Notes: generated from the letters alone by a model not told the origin. Counted from the first letter of the stretch, positions 16,036 to 24,623 are shown. The stretch: DNA of 64,000 nt from Sulfitobacter sp. 20_GPM-1509m (GCF_000620505.1 NZ_JIBC01000005.1:248001-312000), one strand, 5' to 3'. Numbers and translations are program-made.

Positions 16036-16512
16036 TCAGGCCGGTTCGTTCAGCTCGTGCACGGCAAGAGCCGTCAGCTTGGCGTTGGCCGCTTTTTCCA
16101 TGTCCAGGATCTGACTCAGCATATCGTGTGCTTCGTCTTCGCCCAGAATCTTGGCCCATTCCCGCAGGGTACCGTAGCGGGCGATCTCGTAATGTTCGAT
16201 GGCCTGTGCTGCGCCAACCAGCATCACTTCAAGCGCGACACCTTCGGCTTCGTCGATCAGGCCTTCGGTTTCTTTAATCAGACCTTCGATGGCATCGCAT
16301 TTCTCGCCTTCGGGCTTTTCACCGATGGACTTGAACACTTTGTCCAGGATTTTGATCTGTTCTTTGGTCTCGGCAAGGTGGTCCTCAAAGGCCTTCTTCA
16401 GGTCCTTGTGGCCTGCCGCCTTCGCAGCTTTGGGCAATGCTTTGACCAAGGCGTTTTCGGCGTAATAAATGTCTTTGAGCGTGTGGTGGAAAGCGTCTTT
16501 TAGCGTCTTCAT
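16036..16512 (-). CDS. DUF892 (YciE/YciF-like) ferritin-like stress protein
   Basis: A 158-residue all-helical protein of the DUF892 family, related in fold to ferritin and rubrerythrin. It opens MKTLKDAFHHTLKDIYYAEN and contains carboxylate/His positions suited to a di-iron four-helix bundle: YYAEN, DHLAETKEQ, EHYEIARYGTL and EDEAHDMLSQIL. Members are induced by osmotic or oxidative stress in enterobacteria; the precise role is unknown. GGAGAA precedes the ATG at 16512. The much longer open frame upstream is antisense to trhO and is not real coding. Confidence 0.88.
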   Translation of the reverse strand: MKTLKDAFHHTLKDIYYAENALVKALPKAAKAAGHKDLKKAFEDHLAETKEQIKILDKVFKSIGEKPEGEKCDAIEGLIKETEGLIDEAEGVALEVMLVGAAQAIEHYEIARYGTLREWAKILGEDEAHDMLSQILDMEKAANAKLTALAVHELNEPA

Positions 16513-16689
16513 GGCTGAATTCTCCAATTCACCGTTGCGATGGATGATCAACTTGCGGTTAGGGTTTCTGTTCCTCTGCCAATCTCTCGCATCGGCGGGA
16601 AAGCGCGCGCTTTTGCCGCTGCCGCTCTGCTCGCATGGAAAGCCGCGATTATCTTGATGCGGACGGTGCAAGGGCGTATCTGGCAGGAC

Positions 16690-17619
16690 ATGTATATTAT
16701 CGCAGCTCTCTATCACTTTACCCGCTTCGACGCGCCCGACGCGATCAAGCCTGCCTTGCTGGACCTGTGTGTCGCCCAAGGCGTCAAAGGCACCTTGTTG
16801 CTGGCGGGCGAAGGCATCAATGGCACCATCGCAGGACCGCGCGCGGGCATTGACGCGGTGCTGGCGCATATTCGTGCGCTGCCCGGTTGTGACGGGCTGG
16901 AGTGGAAGGAAAGCACGTCCCCGACGCCGCCCTTCGGCAAGATGAAGGTGCGGCTGAAGCGCGAGATCGTGACCATGGGTCAGCCGGACGTCGATCCGGC
17001 GGCGCGGACAGGCCATTATGTCGAGCCTGCCGACTGGAACGCGCTGATCACCCGCGACGATGTGGCGGTGATCGACACGCGCAATGATTACGAGGTGGCG
17101 ATTGGCACCTTTGACGGCGCGATTGACCCGCAGACCGCCAGCTTTGGCGAGTTTCCCGCCTGGTGGGAGGCGAACAAGGACCGTTTTCACAACAAGAAGA
17201 TCGCGATGTTCTGCACGGGCGGCATCCGTTGCGAGAAATCGACCAACTACCTGCTGGGTCAGGGGGTTGAGGATGTGTTCCACCTGAAAGGTGGGATTCT
17301 GAAGTATCTGGAAGAGGTGCCCGAGCAAGACAGCACATGGTCTGGTAACTGCTTTGTCTTTGACGGTCGGGTCAGCGTGGGCCACGGGCTGCGCGTGGGG
17401 CCGCATATGTTGTGTCACGCCTGCCGTCGTCCCGTGTTGCCTGCCGATCAGGACCGACCGGAATACGAGGCCGGTGTCAGCTGTCATCTGTGCATCGACG
17501 AGACGTCAGAGGCCGACAAGGCGCGGTTCCGCGAGCGTCAGCGCCAGATCGAGCTGGCCCGTGCGCGCGGCGAGGATCACCTGTCGGCGCCGATGGTTTC
17601 AGGCAAGGGCGAGGCCTAG
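16690..17619 (+). CDS. trhO: tRNA uridine(34) hydroxylase TrhO, rhodanese-like
   Basis: The 309-residue cytosolic protein (YceA family) hydroxylates U34 of tRNA, giving ho5U. An N-terminal ferredoxin-like domain contains GTLLLAGEGINGTIAG. A rhodanese domain follows with VIDTRNDYEVAIGTF and the active-site cysteine in MFCTGGIRCEKS. A C-terminal Cys-rich segment (CHACRRPVL, CHLC) may bind zinc. The ATG at 16690 has AGGAC just upstream; the longer frame overlaps non-coding sequence. It is convergent with the MFS gene, sharing the CTAG stop region. Confidence 0.93.
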   Translation: MYIIAALYHFTRFDAPDAIKPALLDLCVAQGVKGTLLLAGEGINGTIAGPRAGIDAVLAHIRALPGCDGLEWKESTSPTPPFGKMKVRLKREIVTMGQPDVDPAARTGHYVEPADWNALITRDDVAVIDTRNDYEVAIGTFDGAIDPQTASFGEFPAWWEANKDRFHNKKIAMFCTGGIRCEKSTNYLLGQGVEDVFHLKGGILKYLEEVPEQDSTWSGNCFVFDGRVSVGHGLRVGPHMLCHACRRPVLPADQDRPEYEAGVSCHLCIDETSEADKARFRERQRQIELARARGEDHLSAPMVSGKGEA

Positions 17620-18836
17620 GCCGCGGCCAGACCGGGTTTGCGCGGGCGCGACCGTGACAACAGCCACAGCATGATGCCCACGTTCAGCAGGTTGAAGGCG
17701 ATGCCGTTCCAGAACGCCATCTGGTAGCTGCCCGTCACGTCGTAGATCCAGCCCGACATCCAGCCGCCGATCGCCATGCCCGCAATCGTGGCCATCAGCA
17801 CAAAGCCGACCCACGCTCCGGCGGCCCGCGCGGGCATGTATTCGCGCACGATCAGCGCATAGCTGGGCACGATCCCCCCCTGCGACAGGCCAAAGATCAG
17901 CGACACGACATAAAGCGATGCCAACCCGTCCGAGGGCAGGTAGAAAAACAGCGCCAGGCATTGCAGCGCCGACCCGATCAGCAATGTGCGCACGCCACCC
18001 AACTGGTCCGCGATCAGGCCAGACACCAGCCGCGAGGCCACGCCTCCCAGCAGCATCAGTGACAGCATCTCGGCCCCCGCGGCGGGACCATAGCCCAGAT
18101 CGACACAATAGCTGACGATATGCACCTGCGGCATCGACATTGCCACGCAACAGCCGATGCCCGCCAGCCCCAGCAGCAGGGCAAGATTGCGCGGAGTCAG
18201 GCCCACGGACTTGGCATTGCTGTCCGATGCCGCCTGGGCAGTGTTCTGCGCCTCTTCGGGGATGCGCCGCCGCAGCAGCAGGGCCAGCGGGATGACAGTG
18301 ACCAATGTCACGACAGCCAGAAAGGTGTAGACACTGCGCCAGCCGCTGTCGGCCAGCAGCCCCGCCAGCACCATCGGCCAGATCGCCCCTGACAGGTAGT
18401 TGCCGCTGGCCACGATGGCCACCGCGATGCCCCGCCTGCGCATGAACCAATGCGAGATGTCCGCAATCATCGGGCCGAAGCCCACAGCCGACGCCAGCCC
18501 GATCAGCAATTGCGCCGCCCCCAGCATGAACACCGAGGTCGCCATCATCGCCAGTGCATAGCCCGCCGCGATCCCCAGGGCCGCCCCGATCAGCGATCCG
18601 GTCACGCCAAACCGATCCACCGCGCGCCCGATGGCAAAGTTGCCCAGCGCAAAGCCGACCATCGTAAGCGTGTAAGGCATGGACGCCTGCGCACGGGTCA
18701 GGGCGAATTCCGCCTCGACCGCAGGCATGATCACAATCACCGCCCACATGCCGACATTGGCCACCATCGCCACGCCCAGCGTGATCAACAGCCGTGTCCA
18801 CGAATATTTGCTGTCCAGCACCGTCAACTCGGCCAT
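17616..18836 (-). CDS. MFS transporter
   Basis: A 406-residue protein with about 12 membrane segments. The loop 2-3 motif appears as GRAVDRFGVTGSLIG and its second-half counterpart as SGLIADQLGGVRTLLIG, with WFMRRRGIAVAIVASGNYLSG, split as WFMRRRGIAVAIV and ASGNYLSG, in the centre. The pattern suggests a monocarboxylate/oxalate-type MFS, but the substrate is not determinable. The start at 18836 (MAELTVLDSKYSW) gives a short cytosolic N-terminus. It is divergent from motB. Confidence 0.82.
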   Translation of the reverse strand: MAELTVLDSKYSWTRLLITLGVAMVANVGMWAVIVIMPAVEAEFALTRAQASMPYTLTMVGFALGNFAIGRAVDRFGVTGSLIGAALGIAAGYALAMMATSVFMLGAAQLLIGLASAVGFGPMIADISHWFMRRRGIAVAIVASGNYLSGAIWPMVLAGLLADSGWRSVYTFLAVVTLVTVIPLALLLRRRIPEEAQNTAQAASDSNAKSVGLTPRNLALLLGLAGIGCCVAMSMPQVHIVSYCVDLGYGPAAGAEMLSLMLLGGVASRLVSGLIADQLGGVRTLLIGSALQCLALFFYLPSDGLASLYVVSLIFGLSQGGIVPSYALIVREYMPARAAGAWVGFVLMATIAGMAIGGWMSGWIYDVTGSYQMAFWNGIAFNLLNVGIMLWLLSRSRPRKPGLAAA

Positions 18837-18927
18837 GTCCGCCCCCCCGTTTTGCGTATCAGTGCAGATCATACGGACCTGTGCAACTGTCCTTGAGAAT
18901 GAAACCATTACCTACAATTGCGTTTGT

Positions 18928-18955
18928 TAAGCCGCTGGAAAGCCTTGGCCGCTAA
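18928..18955 (+). promoter_or_regulatory. Possible sigma-28-like promoter before motB
   Basis: TAAG (18928-18931), 16-base spacer, GCCGCTAA (18948-18955), compared with the flagellar sigma-28 pattern TAAA-N15-GCCGATAA. The -10 matches 7 of 8, but the spacer is one base long. Whether this organism has a sigma-28 factor is not visible. Confidence 0.25.
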
Positions 18956-18990
18956 ATCTGTCGTTGGGTGAATACAAATGGGTGAGTGAC

Positions 18991-19797
18991 ATGGCTGCGC
19001 AAAGCAATGCGGCGCCAATCATCATCAAACGTAAAAAGGTCGTTGGCGGCGGCGGGCATCATGGTGGTGCCTGGAAAGTTGCTTACGCGGACTTCGTGAC
19101 CGCGATGATGGCGTTTTTTATGTTGATGTGGTTGTTGAACGCGACGACGGAAAAGCAACGCAAGGGGATCGCGGATTATTTTACGCCGACGATCGCGATC
19201 AACCGGGTGTCGGGGGGTGGCAACGGGTCGTTCAATGGCGACAGCACCTTTACCGACGAGGCGTTGCCGTTCAGCGGTGCACCTCCGGCGGTTGTGGCGC
19301 GACGTGACACAGGGTCCGAAGGAACCGATGATGCCGAGACCACCGCCCTGAAAATGCTTGAATCGGAGCTGCTGGGATTTGGCGGCGAATCCGACGTCAT
19401 GGAAAACGAGATGAAACACGTGATCACCAAGCTGACCGACGAGGGTCTGGTGGTCGAGTTGTTCGCGCTGCCGGAAGCCCCGCTGTTCGACGCGGACACG
19501 GGTCAGCCGACGCGGCTGTTGCGCAAGCTGGCGGATCTGCTGGTGCAGACCGGCCGGTCGGTGAAAAACGACATGGCCGTGGGCGCGCATGTGCAGGCGC
19601 AACCTGTGGTCGCGGCCAGGATCAAGGTCTGGGACCAGTCAACGGAACAGGCGGTCATCATGCGCCAGTTGCTGCATGATGCGGGGCTTGCCCCCGGGCG
19701 TGTGCAACGGGTGACCGGACATGCGGATCGCGAACCGGCCACGCTTGACCCGATGGACATCCGCAACAACCGTATCAAGGTTATTTTCCTGCGTTAG
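18991..19797 (+). CDS. motB: Flagellar motor stator protein MotB
   Basis: The 268-residue stator subunit anchors MotA to peptidoglycan. The plug/transmembrane region is WKVAYADFVTAMMAFFMLMW, where Asp in YADF is the proton-binding residue; LLNATTEKQRKGIADYF follows as the conserved amphipathic stretch. The C-terminal third is an OmpA-like peptidoglycan-binding domain ending VTGHADREP and RNNRIKVIFLR. MAAQSNAAPIIIKRKKV at 18991 is chosen as start with GGTGAG upstream. motA is not in the window. The gene leads the flagellar segment that includes flgE. Confidence 0.92.
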   Translation: MAAQSNAAPIIIKRKKVVGGGGHHGGAWKVAYADFVTAMMAFFMLMWLLNATTEKQRKGIADYFTPTIAINRVSGGGNGSFNGDSTFTDEALPFSGAPPAVVARRDTGSEGTDDAETTALKMLESELLGFGGESDVMENEMKHVITKLTDEGLVVELFALPEAPLFDADTGQPTRLLRKLADLLVQTGRSVKNDMAVGAHVQAQPVVAARIKVWDQSTEQAVIMRQLLHDAGLAPGRVQRVTGHADREPATLDPMDIRNNRIKVIFLR

Positions 19798-19829
19798 GCA
19801 TGTCCGACAAATAGGGTGGATTTTATCTG

Positions 19830-19844
19830 TTAGCGCGATGTTAA
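19830..19844 (+). promoter_or_regulatory. CtrA-like half-site pair before flgE
   Basis: TTAG-N7-TTAA, 59 bases before the flgE ATG. The alphaproteobacterial cell-cycle regulator CtrA binds TTAA-N7-TTAA and controls flagellar genes in roseobacters. One half-site has a mismatch. Confidence 0.35.
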
Positions 19845-19863
19845 GTTCGCGGCGCCTATCTGT

Positions 19864-19886
19864 TGCATCAACTTGGTTCTGATGCA
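19864..19886 (+). promoter_or_regulatory. 5'-UTR hairpin of flgE
   Basis: TGCATCA (19864-19870) and TGATGCA (19880-19886) form a perfect 7-bp stem ending five bases before the AAAGG ribosome site at 19891. It could tune flgE translation. No protein partner is known to me. Confidence 0.45.
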
Positions 19887-19902
19887 GCAGAAAGGCGTAT
19901 CC

Positions 19903-21315
19903 ATGACAATTTCCTCTTCGCTCAACGCAGGTATTGCGGGGTTGCAGTCCAACGCAACGCGGCTTGGGTCGATCTCGGACAACATCGCGAATGCCAGCAC
20001 CTTCGGGTACAAGCGGGTTGTCACGGATTTCAATTCGCTGGTCCTGTCGAATTCGGGCGTGTCCTATACAGCGGGCGGCGTGCGCGCGTCGTCGCAACGG
20101 CTGATCAGCGAAAGCGGATCGCTGGTCAGCACATCGAATGCCACCGACCTTGCTGTGCGCGGGCGCGGTATGCTGCCCGTTGCCTCACGGTCCAGCGTGC
20201 TGGCGGGCGATGGCAACGCCAAAATGATGCTGACCACCACCGGATCGTTCCGTATCGACGAGGACGGATATCTGGCCAGCGAATCCGGCCTGTTGCTGAT
20301 GGGCTGGCCTGCCAATATCGACGGGTCCGTCCCCTCTTTCCCGCGCGACACCAGCGACGGGCTGGAGCCCATCCAGTTTTCGCTGAATCTCAAGGGTGAT
20401 CCGACAACCCAGGTGACGATGGGCCTGAACCTGCCTGCCACCTCGACCATTGCCGGATCGGACGGTGAAACACAGAACCTGTCGGTGGAATATTTCGACA
20501 ACCTTGGCACCTCGCAGAGCATCGCGCTGGAGTTCATACCGACGGTGCCCGCCACGGGCAGTTCGAACGAATGGACCGTGATCATGCGCGATTCAGCGCA
20601 GGACGATGCGGTGATCGGCGAATATATCATCAACTTTAACGATACCCGTGCTGACGGTGGCACCATCGCATCGGTCACCACGGTGACAGGTGGGCCCTAT
20701 GATCCGGCCACGGGCGAATTGATTGTCGACGTGGCCAGCGGCCCGATTTCCATCGACATCGGCGAGGTCGGCGACAATCAGGGCGTGGTGCAGCTGTCCG
20801 ATACATTCGCGCCAATCTCGGTGGTCAAGGACGGCAGCCCCGTGGGCAACATGATCTCGGTCGAGGTTGATCCGAACGGCTACGTCAAAGCGATCTTTGA
20901 CACTGGCGTGACCAGTGTTCTCTATCAGATCCCGCTGGTCGACATGCCCAACCCCGGTGGCCTGATCTCGTTGGATTCGCAGACCTACAAACCCTCGGTC
21001 GAAAGCGGGCCGTTCTTTCTGTGGGACGCGGGCGATGGCCCGACGGGCGACCTGAAATCCTATGCCCGCGAGGAATCCACAGTCGATGTCGCCACCGAAC
21101 TGACCGAGATGATCCGCACGCAACGGGCCTATTCGTCAAACGCAAAAGTCATCCAGACGGTGGAGTTGTCCTTGGCCATCGAGACCGATTTACCGGTCGA
21201 GATTTCATCCTGGGTTTTGGCCAGGTTGCTGTTGATGGATTTCAGGGTTTGCAGCGCAACCATTGCGCTGTTGTTTGTATTGATGCTCGACATGAACATG
21301 TTCCTTAAGTCGTGA
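19903..21315 (+). CDS. flgE: Flagellar hook protein FlgE with replaced C-terminus
   Basis: The N-terminal D0 region (MTISSSLNAGIAGLQSNATR, then DNIANASTFGYKR) and the C-terminal signature TEMIRTQRAYSSNAKVIQTV identify the hook subunit. It is exported by the flagellar type III system and polymerised into the hook. Native similarity stops at about residue 420 (21164). A normal roseobacter FlgE continues some 15 residues with an amphipathic D0 helix ending near TTNLKR. Here the frame instead reads about 50 residues antisense through the 5' end of a flagellin gene, including a hydrophobic run SATIALLFVLML. The end of the C-terminal D0 helix is thus lost, so polymerisation is probably impaired. 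AAAGG precedes the ATG. Confidence 0.85.
   Translation: MTISSSLNAGIAGLQSNATRLGSISDNIANASTFGYKRVVTDFNSLVLSNSGVSYTAGGVRASSQRLISESGSLVSTSNATDLAVRGRGMLPVASRSSVLAGDGNAKMMLTTTGSFRIDEDGYLASESGLLLMGWPANIDGSVPSFPRDTSDGLEPIQFSLNLKGDPTTQVTMGLNLPATSTIAGSDGETQNLSVEYFDNLGTSQSIALEFIPTVPATGSSNEWTVIMRDSAQDDAVIGEYIINFNDTRADGGTIASVTTVTGGPYDPATGELIVDVASGPISIDIGEVGDNQGVVQLSDTFAPISVVKDGSPVGNMISVEVDPNGYVKAIFDTGVTSVLYQIPLVDMPNPGGLISLDSQTYKPSVESGPFFLWDAGDGPTGDLKSYAREESTVDVATELTEMIRTQRAYSSNAKVIQTVELSLAIETDLPVEISSWVLARLLLMDFRVCSATIALLFVLMLDMNMFLKS
21153..21293 (-). pseudogene. Flagellin N-terminal fragment
   Basis: From ATG at 21293 the minus strand reads 47 residues opening MSSINTNNSAMVALQTLKSI, then SNLAKTQDEISTGKSVS and AKDNSTVW, the highly conserved D0 helix of roseobacter flagellin. 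AAGGAAC precedes the ATG. After Trp47 the frame enters antisense flgE and stops seven residues later at 21129-21131. A complete flagellin would continue for several hundred residues. The fragment is too short to assemble a filament. It meets flgE at a shared CCAGACGGTGGA. Confidence 0.9.
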
Positions 21316-21354
21316 CGCTTTGCGTCAGGTTACGTCCCGCCCCCCAGTGGGACG
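21313..21354. promoter_or_regulatory. Two hairpins in the flagellin 5' leader
   Basis: TGACGC-ttt-GCGTCA (21313-21327) and CGTCCC-N10-GGGACG (21333-21338/21349-21354) lie 20-60 bases upstream of the flagellin ATG on the minus strand. Flagellin leaders of alphaproteobacteria are targets of the FlbT post-transcriptional regulator, so these may be remnants of that control. That link is inference. Confidence 0.4.
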
Positions 21355-21445
21355 GACAAAAACAAGTCATTCTGACATATGCATTTTTCAGCGATGCTGA
21401 TCTGCGCCACTCTGTTCTCGAGTGCAGGGTCAACATCGCATCCAC

Positions 21446-21465
21446 GTGCTAATGGAGTGCTAATG
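21446..21465 (-). promoter_or_regulatory. Direct repeat with CtrA-like spacing upstream of flagellin
   Basis: GTGCTAATG occurs at 21446-21454 and 21457-21465, an 11-base period or one helical turn. Read on the minus strand this is TTAG-N7-TTAG, the spacing of CtrA half-sites but with G in the fourth position of both. It sits about 155-170 bases before the flagellin ATG. Confidence 0.3.
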
Positions 21466-21503
21466 CGGCCCCCTGTCTTCTGTCCGATTTTAGTCAAACC
21501 GCT

Positions 21504-21863
21504 CTATGCCCGTTTCTCGACCGACCGGGTCGGCGTCAGGGCAATCTCGTTCTTCTTGCCCTGGGCGTCATATATATCCAGCGAGCTGCGGATACGGCGC
21601 ATGGTCGCCAGCCGTCGGGTGACCGCCCGTATCCCGTCCAGCGCGGAATTCAACAACGACTGGTTGCGCATGACCTTGGAATTCAGGGCGGCCAGCGACG
21701 ACCGGTCCGCCACATCCAGATCATTCAAGCGGTCGATCAGCGATTGTTTCAAATCCAGCGTCCGGGCGATCCTGTCCAGATCACCCGCAAGCAGGGCGCT
21801 GCGTTCCTGATCCAGCAAATCGTCCAGCGCATTGACTGTATCCTCGACCGATTCATCCCTCAT
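21504..21863 (-). CDS. FlgN-like flagellar export chaperone
   Basis: The 119-residue protein is almost entirely helical and charged, with heptad-like runs such as ALDDLLDQERSALLAGDLDR and TLDLKQSLIDRLNDLD, the pattern of FlgN, the chaperone for hook-associated proteins FlgK and FlgL. The ATG overlaps the stop of the upstream flgJ-like gene by 11 bases, so the two are co-translated. FlgN similarity is weak at sequence level; context supports the call. Confidence 0.7.
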   Translation of the reverse strand: MRDESVEDTVNALDDLLDQERSALLAGDLDRIARTLDLKQSLIDRLNDLDVADRSSLAALNSKVMRNQSLLNSALDGIRAVTRRLATMRRIRSSLDIYDAQGKKNEIALTPTRSVEKRA

Positions 21864-22143
21864 GGGTCCGCCCTTTCAAAGCTTGGAACAGTGATTCGCT
21901 CAGACCGATACCGCCTGCGGCAACCATCTTTTCGGCCTGCGCCTGTACCAGGAACGAGGAAAACTGGTCCTCTCCCGCGCCGCCGCCAAAGCTGTCGCGC
22001 GCTTGACCAAATCCGGCGGATTTCAGCATCTCCGCCAGAAACCCCGCCTCAAGCTGGTCCGCCACCGCGCGCAGTTCTGCATCGGCCTGCGCGGTTGGTT
22101 TGCGGGCCAAAGCCACGCCCGCCGTGTCTGGTGTCACTTGCAT
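21853..22143 (-). CDS. Rod-binding protein (FlgJ N-terminal domain type)
   Basis: A 96-residue protein with the rod-binding signature RAVADQLEAGFLAEMLKSAG and the C-terminal helix AEKMVAAGGIGLSESLFQAL. It corresponds to the FlgJ N-terminal domain alone, without the muramidase part, as is usual in alphaproteobacteria. It caps the growing flagellar rod in the periplasm. It is divergent from fliK and feeds directly into the flgN-like gene. Confidence 0.85.
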   Translation of the reverse strand: MQVTPDTAGVALARKPTAQADAELRAVADQLEAGFLAEMLKSAGFGQARDSFGGGAGEDQFSSFLVQAQAEKMVAAGGIGLSESLFQALKGRTHEG

Positions 22144-22257
22144 CCCGGGTTCCTTTCAAATGCGTTGTATTTTCAGGATCATGCCGCAGGACCGGTAAAG
22201 AAGCGGTAACCAACCACATGCATAAGACGGGGACGAGGAAGAACTCCCGGAGGATCT

Positions 22258-23919
22258 GTGCAACTTATTCCCTTGATTCACAACGGTTCACCCGCAGCGC
22301 CGCGCAGCCCTACGGCTGCAGGGTCAGATCCTGCTGTCAGTTTCGCCGCGACCTTCGACCAGCTTGTCCCTTTGAACGGAAACGGAACTGCAGTCACGGT
22401 TCAGGATTCGCCAGACACGGACGCGGATGGTCTGCCCAATGTCGATGGCGCAACGCCTGAAGAGGAAAAGCAAGAAGGAGACGAAGCTGCCGCGCTTTCT
22501 CAAATCCAACCCCGCCTGCCTGCGCTGGCAAGGGACGCGCCGGTTTCGCGACACGACGCACCGCCCGAGGTCAAAGCCAAGGTTTCGAAACACCCACGGA
22601 GCGGGGCGGAATCGGTGATCACCTTTACCACAGGGTCTCGGTCCGTGATGCTTCCCGTCGAACAGGTGGAATCGTTGCCACCAGCCGCAACAGCCATGCC
22701 GGGCAAGGCGTTCTTGCACGGCTCCCCTGTCGAAGGGCAGGCGGCACCTGAGCCGTTGCACGTGATGGCCTCGAGCGAACAGCGTCTGGTATTGACACCT
22801 TACAAGACACCTCAGGCAGCGGAATCAGGCAGCGATGAAACCTCGAATTCGGCTCAAAATATCTTGTTAGAGCCTAAAACCACACTGCATGATGGCGCGT
22901 TTTCAAATGCGGCCGCTGCACCAAAAGGCGCGCCGACGTTGATGGCAGAGGCGCCCGATTTGCCGACCGCGAAGTCAACCCATCCCCCCGCTGCGCTTCC
23001 CAACACGCCGCCCCCGATGCCAAGACCAGCGACAGCGCCGGACATCCCTATCCGCTTTGATGTGTCAGCGGTGCCAGTGGCTTCGACACAGCAGCCGCTT
23101 CTGGTGCCGACACAGCCCACCACGCTGCTTGTTCAGGCAACACCGGGCGCTGCTCTGTCGATGGCGGAAAATCCGCCGCAGCCCATGCAACAGGCAACAG
23201 CATCGGTCACCGTTCGACTGATCACAGCGCCCGCGCAGCCTGCAAATGTTATTCCGCCGGACTCTCAACCCGCAGCATTCACGGAAAATGTGCTGCCACC
23301 AGACCCTGCCGACGCGCCTGCCATCCGACAGGCAGCCGATCGTCCGGATCCTCGTCAACCCACGCCACCGCCCGTCACAAATGTGGCCAGCGCCTCCCCG
23401 TCACAACCTTCCGCCGATCCGATCCCTGTGGATGCCGCGCCCGACGCCATTCTCACCGACATGCGCGCATCCGGTGCGCCGCCTGTGCAGACGCACAGTG
23501 TCACGACGCCGTCAGCGCCGACGCAACTGCACGCCACAGTGGCCAGACAGATCGCAGAGGCCGCCGTGCAAACCAGCGCAGACCGGCAGATCGAATTGAC
23601 CCTCAACCCGGCAGAGCTGGGCCGGGTGCGTATGTCCCTTTCAACCAGCGATGCGGGTGCCTCGGTCACGATCCACGCCGACCGCCCTGAAACTCTGGAC
23701 CTGATGCGCCGGAACATTGGCGAGCTGGAAAGTGAATTCGCAGACATGGGCTATGGCGATGTCGATTTCGCCTTTTCCGGCGGGGATGGCGCACAGGATC
23801 AACGCGACGACACGCCCCCGCACAACATGCAGCCGTCCATAGAGATCGCCACAGACCCAGCAGTCACCCAAGCGGACACCCCGCTGTCACCCGATTCCGC
23901 CATGGACATCAGAGTATAA
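22258..23919 (+). CDS. fliK: Flagellar hook-length control protein FliK
   Basis: The 553-residue secreted ruler and specificity switch is Pro/Ala-rich and low-complexity through about residue 440, then has the compact Flg_hook C-terminal domain: QIELTLNPAELGRVRMSLS, ASVTIHADRPETLDLMRRN and IGELESEFADMGY. The GTG start at 22258 has an excellent GGAGGA. It is followed 11 bases later by flgD, forming a hook-assembly pair. A GTAA-N7-GTAA at 22195-22209 in the leader is only a poor CtrA-like match. Confidence 0.88.
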   Translation: MQLIPLIHNGSPAAPRSPTAAGSDPAVSFAATFDQLVPLNGNGTAVTVQDSPDTDADGLPNVDGATPEEEKQEGDEAAALSQIQPRLPALARDAPVSRHDAPPEVKAKVSKHPRSGAESVITFTTGSRSVMLPVEQVESLPPAATAMPGKAFLHGSPVEGQAAPEPLHVMASSEQRLVLTPYKTPQAAESGSDETSNSAQNILLEPKTTLHDGAFSNAAAAPKGAPTLMAEAPDLPTAKSTHPPAALPNTPPPMPRPATAPDIPIRFDVSAVPVASTQQPLLVPTQPTTLLVQATPGAALSMAENPPQPMQQATASVTVRLITAPAQPANVIPPDSQPAAFTENVLPPDPADAPAIRQAADRPDPRQPTPPPVTNVASASPSQPSADPIPVDAAPDAILTDMRASGAPPVQTHSVTTPSAPTQLHATVARQIAEAAVQTSADRQIELTLNPAELGRVRMSLSTSDAGASVTIHADRPETLDLMRRNIGELESEFADMGYGDVDFAFSGGDGAQDQRDDTPPHNMQPSIEIATDPAVTQADTPLSPDSAMDIRV

Positions 23920-23930
23920 GGATCGCCGCC

Positions 23931-24623
23931 ATGAACGTCGCCCCCGCTGCAGCGCAAGCCCAGGCACAGAGTCAGACCAACGCCACGCCCCTCCCGGAAA
24001 AGGCGGCGTCGCTCATCTCGTCCGACTTTGAAACATTCCTCAAGATGATGACCACGCAGGCCCGCTATCAGGACCCGCTGGAGCCCATGGACAGCTCGGA
24101 ATATGCCGCGCAACTGGCGCAGTTCTCGATGGTGGAACAGCAGGTGCAAACCAACGACCTGTTGCAGACGCTCAGTGCCGCGTTGCAAGCCGCAAGCGCG
24201 ACACAAACTGGTGTCGGCGCGCTGTCTGGCTGGATCGGGATGGAGGCGTTGTCTTATGCCCCGGCCCATTTCGACGGTACACCCGTGACCATCGCGCCGA
24301 ACCCGCTGACAGCAGCGGACTCGGCTTATCTGGTGGTCTATGACGATGCAGGAAATGAAGTTCAGCGCCAGAGCATCCCCGTCTCGCCCGATGCGGTCCA
24401 ATGGCACGGGATCGCCGGGCTGAACGGATCAACTTTCCCCAACGGGAATTACACATTCGAGGTCGAAAGCTATCAAGCAGGCGAGCTGTTGCTGGCCGAA
24501 CGCGCCCAAACCTACGGGCGCGTCACCGAAGCGCGGATCGAACAGGGGCGCACGATCCTGATCCTGGAAGGCGGTATTGCGGTTCTGGCTGACGACGTGA
24601 CCGGCCTGCGCGACCCGGTCTAA
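23931..24623 (+). CDS. flgD: Flagellar hook-cap assembly protein FlgD
   Basis: The 230-residue protein has the conserved N-terminal FlgD motif SDFETFLKMMTTQARYQDPL followed by EPMDSSEYAAQLAQFSMVEQ, needed for export and for hook-subunit assembly. The C-terminal part has the Ig/tudor-like FlgD domain (WHGIAGLNGSTFPNGNYTFE). It ends tail-to-tail with ugd, sharing two bases of the stop codons. Confidence 0.95.
   Translation: MNVAPAAAQAQAQSQTNATPLPEKAASLISSDFETFLKMMTTQARYQDPLEPMDSSEYAAQLAQFSMVEQQVQTNDLLQTLSAALQAASATQTGVGALSGWIGMEALSYAPAHFDGTPVTIAPNPLTAADSAYLVVYDDAGNEVQRQSIPVSPDAVQWHGIAGLNGSTFPNGNYTFEVESYQAGELLLAERAQTYGRVTEARIEQGRTILILEGGIAVLADDVTGLRDPV

Noticed and set aside
16513-17487. Long N-terminal extension of the DUF892 gene
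   Set aside because: The extension is antisense to trhO; a proper ribosome site and family start lie at 16512.
22195-22209. CtrA site before fliK (GTAA-N7-GTAA)
   Set aside because: The spacing fits, but the conserved fourth base differs in both halves, so it is too weak to list as a feature.
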